This document shows positions 1-13,269 of a stretch of 64,000 nt of DNA, piece after piece. This stretch comes from Chiua virens (taxonomy: Eukaryota; Basidiomycota; Agaricomycetes; Boletales; Boletaceae). The translations under genes were made by a program, and so were the position numbers. The stretch's first letter is position 1. Each line of letters opens with the position of its first letter. The notes under the pieces are model-generated. The model saw only the letters and a program-made list of their open reading frames with translations, was not told the origin of the DNA and ran no database searches. Location of the stretch: the NCBI GenBank assembly GCA_019787685.1, contig JAHNUO010000005.1, positions 2,232,001-2,296,000 on the forward strand, given 5' to 3'.

Positions 1-12
1 AACGGGAGACAT
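1..12 (-). CDS. 5' end of a further DUF6533-like gene, cut by window edge
   Basis: Only the first four codons (ATG at 12 to 10, reading Met-Ser-Pro-Val) lie in the window. The sequence around and upstream of it (positions 8-90) aligns by eye with the start region of copy C at 11108-11215, including the words after the start codon and a TTATAA-type TATA element near 92-98. It is therefore most likely the first exon of another member of the DUF6533-like family described below, running leftwards out of the window. The product cannot be judged from four codons. Confidence 0.45.
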
Positions 13-112
13 AATCTGGATGGATTCGAACTGAGACAATCAGAAGGGAAATCAATAGGAGGGCATGAATAATTACACTGCTGGGGTCGATGAGTTATAA
101 GCCGCTAATTTT

Positions 113-190
113 TTATGGTGGCGATGAGAGAACATCATCATGGTGTTGATGCCGCGAAACCTACGAACTCCATGGGTGAATTTACGGGTG
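113..190. repeat. Copy of the sequence at 25396-25470 (upstream flank of DUF6533 genes)
   Basis: About 75 bp here match 25396-25470 with scattered substitutions. Both copies lie just 5' of a minus-strand DUF6533-like gene, so the duplicated unit included the 5' flank as well as the gene. No gene is seen in the rest of 200-864. Confidence 0.6.
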
Positions 191-864
191 GTTTCATGAC
201 ATTAGACAACTTTTGGCCACGGTCCTCTTCACAATGAATGAAGTTGCTAGCCAAACAAGCCAAGTTCCTAATTGAGTGGTCAGCTGAAGGGAACCGAATA
301 CATAAATCATCAAACGATCGTGGATAGCGGGGATCGGCAGAGTTCATTAGCGAGCTGTTCCATACCCGTTGCCGTACTGGCAAGCGTTATACATGTCGCA
401 TGATATTTCATTTAGTGGCCACTGGGGACGTACAAAAAGCGTAAAGCTCCAGTCGTTGTTCCAATCTCGCCGCACTGAGTTAGAGTCTATTATGTAAGTC
501 CACTCTTTCGAGCCGCCGCACCGGAGCGGGCCAAAGCCCGTGCTGGGGCAATATTTGACTATGCCTTTGTTCTTTTCCAGTGGCGTATCAGTCTGTTTCT
601 AATGCGAAACACTATCAGAGACCATCGATAGCGAACATCATCCCGCACGGATATGAAATCCAGTAAATAGGTCCAATAGAAATTTCGGGGCAGAAAATCA
701 CCGCGGGCCTGCTGATGGCATTGAGAAGTACTTTGCCCTTCCCGAGTCTCAAAACAACAATGATTGATATCCTGTCCAAAGCTTCATCGGTCTAGAGGTA
801 ATCTAGGCGATTCAGACTTTGAGTAAAAGTGTTCCACGAGAATCAACACCCACTTTGTTTTAAG

Positions 865-2641
865 CTAAGCCGATTCAACCACCCTTGCCGACAATTCGAT
901 ATCTTCCCTCCATTCGTTTCGCCAATCATCCGGCTCGATGTTCTCCACGACCCCACTCTGTATACCAATGGCGAATACGATTGATTCTCTGGCACCACCA
1001 CCGCGGCTGGATAATGTGGATATACCAAATCCGGTGTCGACCCCGGCCTCGTCTCTGTCTTGTGTGTCATGGGCGTACAGCTCCCGTATGCTGATGATAA
1101 ATCGAGGCGTTAGAGTGAACACCGGCACCCTTCCTACGATACACGTCACTATGAATTGCCAACCAGTCCCTGGAATCTTTCCTGCGTAACTCAGCAGGCA
1201 GATGAGATTCAGTAAGAAGACACTGCGAGGAGAAAGCCACGATTAGATATTGGCGAACTTAAGTTGACTGTATAGGAAAGGAACTGGGAATGATGAGGAC
1301 GAGAACGTACGCAAAGAAATAAACGATGCCCTGCTGAACAAGCAAATTGATGTATCGGTTGAGTTGCCACTGTTTCGTCACATGGTATACTTGAAGTGAC
1401 TGCTTGACGAACTGAAAAATCGCAAGCACACACAACACCGCAGCAACAATCATTTGCAAACTGTTGGACACTTCCTCCAATACGAGTGACTGTGACGAAT
1501 TTTGCATCAAGCAAACTGAATTTTCCAAAAGTTCCACGGTAAAATCTGACATCTTGTTAGTATATCGTACGAATATCAAGACCGAATCTACATACTTTGC
1601 GAATTCTTCGAAATAATGTTGAAAATAGCAGCTATCACCATGGAAATGATTTCGATGGTGATTAAGGTAAGAAGTATGCCAAGAACCGTCTTCGATCGAT
1701 TGTACATTGCCCAAACGCGCAGGATCATTCCGACTACAATTGTCATCGTCGATTTTATTCCTGATTCTGTGGTTCACCTACAATCAGCCGCACCGAGAAA
1801 AAGGAGGTATGCCCAATACTCGATATATTCTAATACTTTGCCTTGAAGTGGAAATGAATAGAATGAAGGACGAAAGCCAAAGGTGACTCACACCTGTTGA
1901 ATAAATGACAGGCGTGCTTCAGAGGCACAACAATGAGCGAATCCGACTCGGAATACATACATCTAGCGCAAAGTTATCTACATCAGTACGTCAATCAGTC
2001 GTTGATTTTCCGAGGAGTGTACCTTTGCAGGACCAGGCATGAAAGTGGTGCCGTCTTTCATCCCTGTCAGGATTTGATCATATCCTTCGGTGTAGTAAAC
2101 TTACATAGAGTCATAAACCTGGAAAGCATTCAAGGTCAGGACCCCGAGTCATTACATGAACATAAAAGTCATAAGCTCACGCCAAATTATATAGGCCACA
2201 ATAACGAACCTATCAAAGCCTCGCTGGAGAATGTCCGGATGAACTGAATATCGGCACATACAAGAATAAACAACAGTGATACCCAGGTCCACGGCTTGCT
2301 CTGCAGTCTTATCAGTAAAGTATCAACCCCGGAAATGGCCGTGCGGTGCACTAACCCAGATGTAATCTATCTTCATCGATCTCGATCAGGGAAAACGTTT
2401 GCATGAGAGGTAGTGTGCAAGGTGTACCTCTTTCGGCAATACAAGGACTGCCACGAGATACATAAGTTCGTGCCTCGCATTGGAACGGAATTACAGCTCA
2501 CTGTAATCATATCCGACAGCGGTGAGGACAGCAACTGCTAGCGGTATATGAGACTGATTAAAACGAGCGCAAAGGGGGAGTACCAGAGACATAGTTATTA
2601 TGCTGAAGGGCTGAGAGAACAGCTTGTAGAGCGGAAGACAT
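865..2641 (-). CDS. DUF6533-like multi-spanning membrane protein, copy A
   Basis: Start ATG at 2641, TAG at 865-867. Read in gene order, the exons give: a short N-terminus ending NNYVS; VAVLTAVGYDY; ILVLPKE; a 15-nt exon IDYIW (2356-2370); SKPWTWVSLLFIL; VRYCGLYNLA; a 14-nt exon (2105-2118); an exon with MILRVWAMYNRS; a hydrophobic exon (about 1310-1550) with two likely membrane segments; and a last exon with VFTLTPRFIISIRELY followed by a polar tail. The string YDY-PKE-EYIW-KPWTW-RY fits the DUF6533 domain of Agaricomycete membrane proteins, as I know that family. The family's function is unknown. Copy A is a close tandem relative of copy B. Introns are about 45-60 nt with GT-AG ends. The outer exon limits are inferred, and two exons between the 14-nt exon and MILRVW are less certain. 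Confidence 0.7.
2356..2370 (-). other. 15-nt micro-exon of copy A
   Basis: The five codons read Ile-Asp-Tyr-Ile-Trp, flanked by AG before and GT (gttagt) after. The same 15-nt exon occurs at 6193-6207, 10830-10844, 24977-24991, 50070-50084, 57807-57821 and 61694-61708 in the paralogues. Skipping it removes five residues without shifting the frame. Confidence 0.7.
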
Positions 2642-3990
2642 GGTCTTCAATTTGATGAATCTGAATAAAAACAATCAGATGGGTGACGAACAGGAAGAAA
2701 TTCAAGAAGGTATGGTCAAATATACACTTACAACCTGATGACTTTATGAGGCCACTAGATTCGCTTGGCGGTGGCAATACATAGAATATCATGCCGAGTA
2801 TCATCGCGTTATGCGGTCAGAGGCTCGGAAATTAGGCGCAAAGGACCCACGCCCACACATCCCGAAGCCTGACCCTGCGGCTCGCACGTCCATCTTGCGT
2901 CAACTTCAAGCCAATCGTCCTCCCGCCTCCTTGGTATATGGGTTCTGAGGTGTAGTCCTCTTGCGGGATGCTGAGCATCTGAACGGTGAATCAGGCGAGT
3001 GGTTGATTTGGAGAATCCGAGGAATGCATAGTGGTGACTCTGTTGAGTCAATGGTAACGAGACTGTGATGATAACGCTCACGGAGCGAAAAAGGCAAGGT
3101 TATCTTGAGAGGCGTGAGAAGCCGTGGACAGTCAACGGGTTCGAGTCTCAGACTCAGTGAGAGCTGCGTCGATTGCTCCTTACCCTGATCACGAGAATGC
3201 CGTCATCACGTATATCGTTATGGCGTTCGTTTGCTTCTCCTGCCTGCGATCCACGCTGTGTTGTATGCGTAGATCAAGACACACTAGGTCAACAGTAGCT
3301 GGTAGTAGGATTGATTCTAAACAGAGTGTGCGACGCGTTAGTTGATATGCCCGGACTGCACGACGGGGACTACCTCTGTCTTGTCACAAAACGGTGTCGA
3401 TGAAACATTACACGAATGCTCGAGCTGGTTGCATAAACCAACGGGGTTGAGTTAGTAAATAAAATATTTGAGGGATGCGGACAGCACCAACACTTCTTTC
3501 CCGAAGGAAACTCCACAGAACGTGACAAGTATGGGGACAGCGGGATAGAGAACAACGACGGAGCCGATGCCTGAGACGGCACGTATGATGAAAATAGGTC
3601 CGATTGTAACGCTCTTGTTGTGACAATAGGCAGGATTACGACACCGGAGGATTTTGGAGTTCAAAAGTGTTGTACTTCCTTGTAACTGTTGACGCATGAA
3701 AATTTCAAGATAACGGCATCAATAGCTCACCCGCTTATTCAAGAGTAGGGACTACTAAGCTGATACGAGAATTATCACCAATGTTACGCGAGGACTCTTC
3801 CTTCCTACCTTCGGAGATGCGATGATCTTGGCTCAGCTCGGATTGCGCAGCAAACTTTGTTGCCGAAGAGTTATAGGTGAAAGTCACAGGTCATGATTGC
3901 TAGCTTCCGCGACAAGAGTGCTCCAAATCTTGGTTTACGAACATCGAGAGACTCATCGATGAATGGATTTATCGCATTTTTCGGCTTCGA
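2642..3990. other. Intergenic, nothing recognised
   Basis: I see no conserved gene here. A minus-strand hydrophobic frame at 3452-3697 has no recognisable family and no supporting exon structure. A segment at 3170-3330 resembles 12050-12130, so this is probably older duplicated flank. Confidence 0.4.
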
Positions 3991-3994
3991 TCAG

Positions 3995-4110
3995 AGCACC
4001 CAGCACTCCAGTTTCATCCCACACGCCACGTTCATGGAGATGCCCCGAGGAGGATGCCATGCCAGCCCTGCTGATATCTTCAGATCGACTCGGTCGTGAA
4101 GGAAGCGACG
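3995..4110 (-). pseudogene. Relic of pfkB-type kinase last exon
   Basis: The minus strand of this stretch aligns by eye with the last exon of the kinase gene at 53631-53781: the words around GGCATGGCATCCTCCTCGG and GTGTGGGATGAAAC match, with many substitutions and indels. No open frame of useful length is left. It lies upstream of copy A on the same strand, as the other kinase relics do relative to their DUF6533 neighbours. Confidence 0.5.
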
Positions 4111-4726
4111 AAACGCACCTGGTCAGCACTCGTCCAATGCACGAATCAATGCTAATGGCACATTAAACACTGGTCCAACCGCCACCTCATGTCCACAATC
4201 GCTATTCTGTCATTGCGAATCGCTTCCGCATCAGACACAACGTTAGCGCATATAGCGGACTAGGTAACGCACGGGAAAGGTCAAAGAATTGTCGGTTCAG
4301 CTCAGAAATCCTGGGACCTCGACGTCGATGATTAGAGCTGTTGAAGTGGTGGCCACAGTAAGAGTCGGAAAATGAACCTGTGACGCGATGAGAGGAGTTG
4401 AGTCCATGCGAAACTTTAGAGGTCTCTGTAACGAGGTCATAACCTGTGATACAGTTCGTTCGCTAGATCAGAAAACTTGGTCTAAATTGTGCAGCCACGA
4501 GGCAATGCTTACCGTAGATTTGCCCCTTGGACGTCGGGCTGTGTGGCGGCGGTTCTACGACGTTGATGTTGGGGTCATCCTGGTTGACCTCGGGGCGTGA
4601 GAACTTGAACTTGCTGACCCGGGGCCGCTTGTGAACATTCAAAACAGGTCTTCAAAGCTTCATTCATCGGACGTATAAATAATCTGCAATTCCAGACAGC
4701 ATTCCAGTGTATCCACTTTTTTAAAG
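4111..4726. other. Intergenic, nothing recognised
   Basis: Spacer between the kinase relic and the 3' end of copy B. No gene or RNA signature is visible. Confidence 0.4.
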
Positions 4727-6476
4727 CTAGACTGATCCTATCGCGCATGTCACTAATTCGATCTCGTCCCTCCGCTCGTCTCGCCAATCATCCGCATCGA
4801 TGTTTCCGCCCTGCAGACCAACGGCGAAAACGATTGGTTCTCTAGCACCACCACCACGGCTGGATGATGTGGATATGCCAAATCCAGTGTCGACCCTGCC
4901 CTCGTGGCTGCCTTGAATGTCACGGGCGTACATCTCCCGTATGCTGATGATGAATCGAGGCGTTAGGGTGAATACGGGAACCCTCCCCACGATACATGTT
5001 AATGTGAATTGCCACCCTGTGCTTGGAATTTTCCCTGCATAAGTCAGTAAGGAGATGAGGTTCAGCAGGAAGACACTAACGGGAAAGCTACGGTCAGATC
5101 TCCGTATGGAGGAAAGGAACTAGGAAATGAAAGGACAAGGACGTACGCAAAGAAGTAAACGATGCCCTGCTGCACAAGCAAATTGATGTATTGATTGAAT
5201 TGCCACTGTTTCGTCACATAATATACTTGAAGTGATTGCCTGACGAATTGGAAGATCGCAAGTATACACAACGCCACAGCAACAGCCATTTGCAAGCCGT
5301 TAGACACTTCCTCCAATACGATCGACTGTGACGAGTTTTTCATCAAGCAAAATGAATATTGCAGTACTTCCATGGTGAAATCTGGACATCTTGTTACTGT
5401 GGCATACGGATATCAAGCAAGGGTCTACGCACTTTGTGAATTCTGTGAAGTGCTGTTGAAAACAGCACCTATCACCATGGAGATAATCTCGATTGTGATC
5501 AAGGTAAGAAGGATGCTAAGAATCGTCTTTGATCGATTGTACATTGCCCATACGCGCAGAATCATTCCGACTGTATCGTCATTATCAGCCTCATCCTAAA
5601 TCTGAGCTACATTTCCGCTTACGATCAGCTGCACCGAGAAAAAGGAGGTATGCCCAATACTCGATATATTCTAATATTTCGCCTTAAGGTGCCGGTGAAT
5701 GGAATGAAGGAGGAAAGCCATATATGTCTCACAACTGTTGGATGGATGACAATCGTACCTCAAAAGTACATCAATGAGTGAATCTGAACACGTACATCTG
5801 CGAGTACACCGTTATCCACATTAGTACATTAATCAATCATGGGGTTTTCGAGAAGTGTACCTTTGCAGGACCAGGCATGAAAGGAGTGCCGTCTTTTGTC
5901 GTCCCTGTCAGAATTTGATCATATCCTTCGGTAGTAAACTTACATAGGGTCATAAACCTGGTAAGCGTTCAAGGTCAGGACCCAGAGTCATTACATCAAT
6001 ATGAGAGTCAGCTCACGCCAAATTATATAGGCCACAATAGCGAACCTATCAAAGCCTCGCTGGAGAATCCTAGTTGGCAACTGAGTATCGGCACATACAA
6101 GAATGAACATCATTGACACCCATGTCCACGGTTTGCTCTGTGGTCTTATCAGTAACGCGTCAATCCCGGAAATGGCTGTGCAGTGCGCTAACCCAAATGT
6201 ACTCTATCTTCATCGATCTTGATCAGGGAAACCGTTCGACGCATGATAGTGTATAAATTATACCTCTTTCGGCAACACCAGGACTGTCGCGGATACATAA
6301 GTTCGTGCCTCGCATTGGAGTGGAATTACAGCTCACCGTAATCATATCCGACAGCGGTGAGGACGGCAACTGAGGGAATTGTATGAAAATGGAGACAAAA
6401 GAGTGAAAACAGGGATACCAGATACATAGTTATTCTGCTGAAGGGCCGAGAGAGTAGATTGCAGAGCTGCGGACAT
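4727..6476 (-). CDS. DUF6533-like multi-spanning membrane protein, copy B
   Basis: Start ATG at 6476 (reads MSAALQSTLSALQQNNYVS), TAG at 4727-4729. The exon plan is the same as copy A: YDY exon, PKE exon, the 15-nt IEYIW exon at 6193-6207, SKPWTWVSMMFIL, the RYCGLYN exon, a 14-nt exon, MILRVWAMYNRSKT, a hydrophobic exon around 5150-5370 and a last exon with VFTLTPRFIISIREMYARD. Introns are also highly similar to those of copy A, so the A-B duplication is recent (spacing about 3.86 kb). A TATA-like element lies about 80 nt upstream. It probably sits in a membrane; its biological role is unknown. Confidence 0.7.
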
Positions 6477-6555
6477 GGTCCTGAAGGATTTGATAGAGAC
6501 AATCAGGTGGGCGACGAACGAGGAGAAGGTATGAACAATTACTCAATCTAACGCG

Positions 6556-6562
6556 TTTATAA
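6556..6562 (-). promoter_or_regulatory. TATA box of copy B
   Basis: TTATAAA on the minus strand, about 80 nt before the start codon. Equivalent elements stand at similar distances before copies C, D, G and H. Confidence 0.55.
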
Positions 6563-6569
6563 GGCCACT

Positions 6570-9300
6570 AGATTCATTTTACGAAGCAAAACATCATGCT
6601 GAGCATCTGGACCAGGGGCTACCTAACAGAAATTAAGGAAGTTCACACCAAGATCAGGATATATGGATGCGAATAGCGGAGATCAGTGGAGTTTGATAGC
6701 GGCCAGGGCTCATTGTTTATGCCCAGCGCTATGTTGACGCTTCCATTTGTCCATGAGGTATTTGAGTCCGGTCCAGGTCCGCTGTCTCACGCTGAGAATT
6801 AATGGTTACTTTGAAACACCAACAGGCCATCTGCCAGTCCCGCCGTGAGTGGAGGTTTTAGTTTCCACAGCGTACGCTGATACTGGAACCCAAGGGACTC
6901 AACAACCACTGGCACATAATACCAGAATCATCATAGATGACTTGAATCGTGAATGGTGGAGTTTCAAATAGGGCTGAAAGGGTGGAAATGAGCGTTCCAA
7001 ACTGTAGTCATGGCAATGCTCATCGAATTGAATCTAGTAGCTGTGTACAACCTCTGATCATCTGCATGCCTACACTCGTTATGACAGCATGCATTTGATG
7101 GCGAGGCCATACCTCGGTGCTTCCCCTCTGAGCATGATGCTTTGTTTCAAATCGGAACACTCTGTTTCAAACAGTCATCGATGGTGATCAGGAAGACTTG
7201 GATTCACATTACAAATGCACTGCAATCAGAGGATCAGTCGACAGGCGCAGAATGCGCGAGGCTCGCTGTTTCAGACTCATACTGACATACATGCGCGATA
7301 TGATGATCATGATCAGGGTAAATTATGATCGTTGCGTCGGCGCTATCGCCATAGCGATATAGGGAAGCCACCGAGAGGTGCATACATGGTAGGAGGACAT
7401 GTCCATTGGCGTACATGATTTACTTCCCTCTCAATTGCAGCTGGCCGTTTCGAGTCTAGTGATATCGTAAGCATTGAGGAGTATTCTCTGATGAACCAAC
7501 CTCGATAGTCACCCCTGTTTGGTTTTCAGTGCTAGTTTGATTGGATTACCCTGGTGGTCACGTACCGATCTGGGTATGTGGCAGATCAAGCGGGGTGGAT
7601 CATAGCCTGGCGCGAATCACGCGCCCTGTTGCCACCACAATTTCAAGGCTGGCGCTTTGACTTGTTTACAGACTTAGAAGTAAAAGGGGATTTTCCGACG
7701 CGATGCTAAACGGTTCAAGATTTCCCTAACACGGGACGTGACCGCTGGCAGTACCTTCACGCGCATCAGTAACATCCAATAACTTAAAGTCGCCAATTTA
7801 CCTGTAGTGCCACGCAAAGTGGATCTCGAGGTAGTTCGGGGAGGCACTTGACTTGATCGGATGTCATGGGGCTACCTCTGAAGAGGCTTCAAATATCGCA
7901 TGTACCGGTCTGTTCTTCCGAGAAAATTGGCGTCGAAATCAGGCGATTCCCTACAGAGGCAGGAAAGACGAGATTCCGCAGCGAGAAAGTCTGAGAGGGT
8001 GAATATGCGTGAGAATATGTGATTACACTCCGATTATGCACATACAAGTTCAAGCGTTCAAACCTTCGAGACCTCGTTCAGACATACCAATTGAACCCTC
8101 ACAACAGGACAGAAAAAAGAATATTAGGTTACTTTCTCGAATTCTCTGAGTATTATTCGGATGTTCATATAGACATTGCCAGTGTATGAGGTGCGTCTAT
8201 TTTGATACTTCTTTGAAGAGCAGAGTGACGAGTTTGCATGTTCCGCCTATTAGTAGATTCACGGCATACTGCAAAGTGTACACAGGTTTGACTACTTGAG
8301 GGCAGGAGATGTTGGCAGTGGGAGTCGATTACTCCAGGCATGTACAATGTTTCGAACTTGGTGACCATAGTTCGAACACGCTGATCTTGTGTCGATTCAG
8401 TCAGCGCGTCACCCTGCCATCCAATGTGATTCATCTTCGTCATAGGGGGATCATCTGAGCCATTTCTCCACGTATACTTTGTCGCCTTTATCCTGCATAC
8501 TTGACCGAGGCAAGCAATGATGTACACATTTCACAGATTGTGATGCGATGTTCAGAGTCAATTCTCAACGTTCAACTACAAACAACTTCTATGGCAAGTG
8601 TGCGGAGTTGGCAAGGTGGTCTCTCCTTCGTGAGAGTTGGTCCTTCTCGTCGCTCAAGATCTTGGCTGTTTCTCGCGTGTGTCCTTGCCCTGTACTGAGT
8701 GCCCCTTGCGTTTCGAACCCGTTTTCAGGTCCATCACTGTCACCGCCAGTGCAATCATCCAAAAAACGGTTCCCACACCTTCCCAAAGCCATCCGCCCAA
8801 CAATTCTTGTTAGAAAATCTCAAGCACCGTCCTAAATTTTCTCTAACTCCCTGACGGGCACGACACCTTTTGATGCATGAATAGTATTTTTGAAACATAA
8901 TGTTATCTGAATGCGGGATGCGGTGCACGTAGTGTCCGTGGACACTCAAGTACTCATGGCCGAAGTAACACCGAGCAGAAATGAGGGTTCCACCTTAGGG
9001 TGGTACTTTCAAGTTGGGATCCGAGAAGGGCGTGCCGCCGCTGTAAGCTGATGCGCTGATAGGCGAATACTTCTCGATGGCCGCCAAGATCCGTATTGCA
9101 GTGACCGCTGGCGCAATGATGATCATAATTTTGCCTGGTACTCCTCACCAGCTGACCTAAAACGATGAACCTCGCTCATTTTGTACGTATTGAATGATCC
9201 CAAAAAGATTCACTCGAGAGGACGTTTTTCTATTGTCCCTATTGTCTCGCAATACAGTTTAGATCTTATCGCACTGCCTGTACACAAGCCTTCCTAATCA
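6570..9300. other. Long intergenic stretch without a recognised gene
   Basis: Frames here are short and lack domain signatures. The longest is on the minus strand at 8165-8527 (120 codons). It looks like neither a membrane protein nor a known enzyme, and I see no splice pattern that extends it. The stretch 7250-7340 contains a word set (CCTGATCATG and nearby) also found at 3180, 12060 and 26090, so part of this region is old duplicated flank. Confidence 0.4.
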
Positions 9301-9310
9301 CCACCTATGT

Positions 9311-11113
9311 CTACACCGGCTGAGCGGACCCGACCTCCCTTGGGACCAACTCGATGTCTCCCGTACCTTCGTTCTGCCCATCATCCGCCTCTGCGTTGTT
9401 CGCGACCTCGCTCTCCACGCCAGCTGCAAACACCATCGGTCCTTCGGCAGCACCGCGGCTAGATAACATAGACAAGCCAAATCCGGAGTCAATCCTACGT
9501 CTCCCTTCAACATCGCGTGCATACAATTGCCGTATGCTGATGATGAATCGAGGCGTTAGAGTGTACGCAGGGACAAGTTCCATGATGCCTGTTAGTATAA
9601 ACTGCCACCCTGTGCTTGGAATATTTCCGGTGTTGGCCAGTATGGCCAATGAGGTTCAGTAGGAGGATACTGTTACAGAGAAGTTTCAGTTGTGTCATAA
9701 CTCCATCAATTATAAATAGTTTTTGAGATTGACAAGAGTGGACTGGGGACTGGGACTGGATGTACTTACCCTACGAAGTAGAGGATGCCCTGCCTGACGA
9801 GCAGGTTTATATACCGGCTGAGTTGCCATTGTTTTGTGAGGTAGTACATTTGAAGTGACTGCCTCACAAACTGCGCAATGGCTACCATGCACAACACTGC
9901 ACCAAAAGTCATTTGGGAAATGTAAGACACATAACCCCAAGCAAGCGTTGTGAGTTGTTCGACACAGAATGAATATTCCAGTACTTGAACGATGACCCCT
10001 GACCGCTGTCACATCAGTGAGGCATGCATTTACTGAGTCGGAATGTACACACATGAATCATTCTTCAGATTGGTATAGAAAGCAGCAGCTACTAAGACGG
10101 TGATGATCTCAATAGAAAGCATGGTAGAAAGCAAGCTCAGGATTAATCTTGATCGATTATACATTGCCCACACGCGCAGGATCATGACAACTGTAATCAC
10201 CATCATTGTAGAATTCATTTCTAGATTGGAGTAACTTGACAACTCACAATCGGCTGCGCCAAGAAAGAGAATGTATGTCCAATGCTCGCTATACCTCAAT
10301 ATATCACCTTCAAATGCACATGAACAGAAAGAAGAAGAAATGCTTCAAGTAAATGCTCACAACTGTTTCACTCGTATCAGACACAGCTAAGAGGTGTGAC
10401 AACGACTCAGATAGTGGACCAATACATACATCTACGAGAACAAATGATCCACGAACACATCTATTAGTTACTGCTTACTAGTAGCTTGGAAGATATACCT
10501 TTGTAGGACCAGGTATGAAAGTACTCCCGACTTTTTCCGCAATCATTGAAAGCTTGATCAAATTACAATTTTATAATTTCAAACTTACCAAAGGCAAGGT
10601 ACCTGGTGCATGCTCAAGGTCACCATACAGTATCTGCATTACAACACCCATACACTCACACCACTGTATATAGGCCACAATAACGGACCTATGAATGTCT
10701 TATTAGAAGTCATCCTAGTGCCAATAACATAGATACACACAAGAAGGAACATGATCGTAACTGAAGACCATGGCTTATGCTGCATTCTTGTCAGGAATGT
10801 GTCAGCTCAGGAAATGAGTGTGCACCGACCCAGATGTACTCTATCTTCATCAATACTCAATCAGTGAAAGTGTTGTCTGTGACAGAGTCCAGTTGTACCT
10901 CTGTTGGAAAGACAAGGACTGGCAATAGTAAGTTTTCAGCTCCCAGCAGAATAGAACTTGCATCTTACTGTAATCGTATCCGACAGCAATTAAGACAGCA
11001 ACTGTGAATACTAGTAGCCTGCGAGACGGATTACCAAGGGTACAGACTCACGTACGGGAAACATAGTTGTTTTCCTGGATGGTCACAATGGTTGACTGTA
11101 GATCAGAGGACAT
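9311..11113 (-). CDS. DUF6533-like multi-spanning membrane protein, copy C
   Basis: Start ATG at 11113 (MSSDLQSTIVTIQENNYVS); the last exon ends EVGSAQPV at 9311. It carries the PTE exon, the 15-nt IEYIW exon (10830-10844), HKPWSSVTIMFLL, VRYCGLYTV, a 14-nt exon, an exon ending in a Met-Pro-Gly-Pro-type segment, MILRVWAMYNRSRLIL (about 10130-10190), a hydrophobic exon (about 9770-9990) and a tail exon with VPAYTLTPRFIISIRQLYARD. The acidic C-terminal tail with its GDIELVPREVGSAQPV end is shared with the plus-strand copies G and H, so C is closer to those than to A and B. Function unknown. Confidence 0.7.
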
Positions 11114-11199
11114 AATTGTGATGGATTCAAACTGAGAGCTGGTCAGAAGTGCGATAAGGAGGCAGACGCTATGGGAATCACTCTGCTCAAAGTGACCAG

Positions 11200-11206
11200 T
11201 TTATAA
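11200..11206 (-). promoter_or_regulatory. TATA box of copy C
   Basis: TTATAAA on the minus strand, about 90 nt before the ATG at 11113. Confidence 0.55.
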
Positions 11207-11219
11207 GGAGACTGAATTC

Positions 11220-12640
11220 ATTCTCTGGGAAAAACCTGCGTTATGGCGATCAAGTGGCTGTAACCAAATTAACGATGCATGCGGCAGTTTGAACAATTTA
11301 ACTCCATACTTTCCAGCCTTCATGATGAGCATCAATAGCTGTGGATGGCAGCGGGGATTTGTTGATTTCATTAGCTGACTAAGTACAAGCGAAGCTCTCG
11401 CTCTTTACCCATGTCGTGAGTGATGCCCTTGTGCATGACCCATCAAGGAAGGTTAACTGCAGTAAAGTCATATCACGTATTGAGTGGTAGGGTCCAGATG
11501 TGTACCCTTTCTCAAGTTTTGTGCCCGTGCCTGATGTGAATTCGAAATTATGTTTCTTGAGTGGCCATCTGCGGTGATTGGGAATGGCTCATGTACATAA
11601 AATGAAATGTGCCACAGCAAGCAATTTTTTTGAACAGGTCTCCAATGGAACGACTGAGTCTTGCCGTCAAACAGTCTAAAATCTGTCTGATACGAATCAT
11701 ACGATTAGGTCAAAATGTGTTCACCTTATATGGTGGCCATGATCACAGTGACTTGGGATCGAGAAGCATTCTCCCCAGCACTGGCGTGCTGTAAGTCGGG
11801 TATCTAGGGACATAAGATCAGGCCCCCAAGGCAAACATATCCTGCGAGGCTAGTGAGAGTGGAGAAAAGAGGGAGATCTGAGAGACAGCAAGAATGATGG
11901 AGGAGGGGAAGCACTAGTACCCACCAGCTCTTCAGACAAGCAGTTTCCGGCAGGCAGTTGGCTCCAAATGTAGGGACAATATGGGTACATCACGAAGACT
12001 TGACTCTACCGCCTGTCAGGTAGGCTGTGAACAGCGTTGTCAAGACTCCTGTCGATTGCTATCCTGATCATGAGATACCTCTCATGGTGAATGGTACAGT
12101 CACCCACATCGTTGAATACGCCCGAGATCAAACATGCGCTAGCTAAACGTTAGCTGGGATCACATCGATTCAAGATCTAAAATCTCACCGTGGACATCGT
12201 ACGACGCATCATGACGTATGCAAAGAACTTAATGACCGACACCACCCCACCTGATCCGCCCCATCACCCTTGCATAACGATCAAACATCCGTACGAGACT
12301 GTGCAAATTACTCGAACCAGAGGAGATCAGGTCAGTCAGTATGGTGAGCATGTCAAGGCTACATACAGTAGGAAAGGACGTAGTCATGCTGAACCATGGC
12401 ATGAGGCCTTGCGCAGTGAAACATTCAAGGGCAGGAATAGCTAGTTGGGAGGTTGTTGCTGAAATTGATACAATCATGCATGCATCATCTTGGCTTGCAT
12501 TGTGCTTCAAACTTGGCCTAACATGGAAACATCGTGAAATCTAAGTGCTAGTATCCAAAGGTTGTGACTGCATAGCTTTCGTAAAATGAGATCCAAGCCT
12601 CTCTGGTATACGATCGTACGTGTCGTGGTAGGCATCACGA
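11220..12640. other. Intergenic, nothing recognised
   Basis: Only short frames without motifs. The part near 12040-12130 resembles 3165-3330. I cannot support a gene. Confidence 0.4.
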
Positions 12641-12644
12641 GCAC

Positions 12645-13262
12645 AAAGAATAAGGAGGGTTCGTCACCTTGGTCAATCCAGTCAGACCAGCCTGTGCTCC
12701 GCATTGATTCAACCCCATCCCATTCTTCACGTTGTTCGAGTAAGATACCACATTGGGACTGCTGATGTTGCCAGCTCGACTATATGCCTTCCGACACGCC
12801 AGCTCCGTCGTGAACCTATTCGTGACACACAAGTGAAACTCGTCAATGTGCGAGTTAGAACATGCACTTACAAACGTACCTCAAATACTCGTCCAATTGA
12901 CAGCGAATGCGTATATCAGCAACGCACTGTCAACCTAGAAATCCGACTCAGACCAAACGCTCTCGGTGCCGTCCAGGGGTCTGCTGTATGTGCCTTTCGA
13001 AAAGTTGGAGATGATGTGACTGTGGGTAATCCAGCAAGACAGGGAATGCAGAACGAGGCGGTGGTGGAGGCTAGGATGAGACGAGGGGAATCTGTTCCAT
13101 CTGGAACTTTGGACATATTCGCTGGTTGGGGGCTGAAGACAGCAGCACTGTCGCTACCGGCGTCGGGTACGACGAGCAAGGAAATAAATCGCACAGGGAG
13201 TGGTTGCAGCGTCAGGGATCGTCCGAGTCGGTCGATTCACCGCTGGTCCAGAATTCAAATCG
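12645..13262 (-). pseudogene. Decayed copy of the pfkB-type kinase gene
   Basis: Read on the minus strand, 13262 to about 13100 matches the kinase exon 2 region around the GRDGAALLS segment, and 12850 to 12645 matches the last exon (FTTELACRKAYSR). Frameshifts and lost segments leave no continuous frame: successive matching pieces fall in different frames. It stands upstream of copy C on the same strand, which repeats the kinase-then-DUF6533 order seen elsewhere. A 209-codon plus-strand frame over the same bases is an antisense shadow. Confidence 0.7.
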
Positions 13263-13269
13263 TACGCGC

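Noticed and set aside
8165..8527. 120-codon minus-strand frame
   Set aside because: No domain, no splice partners and no similarity to the repeated families in the window. Length alone is not enough.
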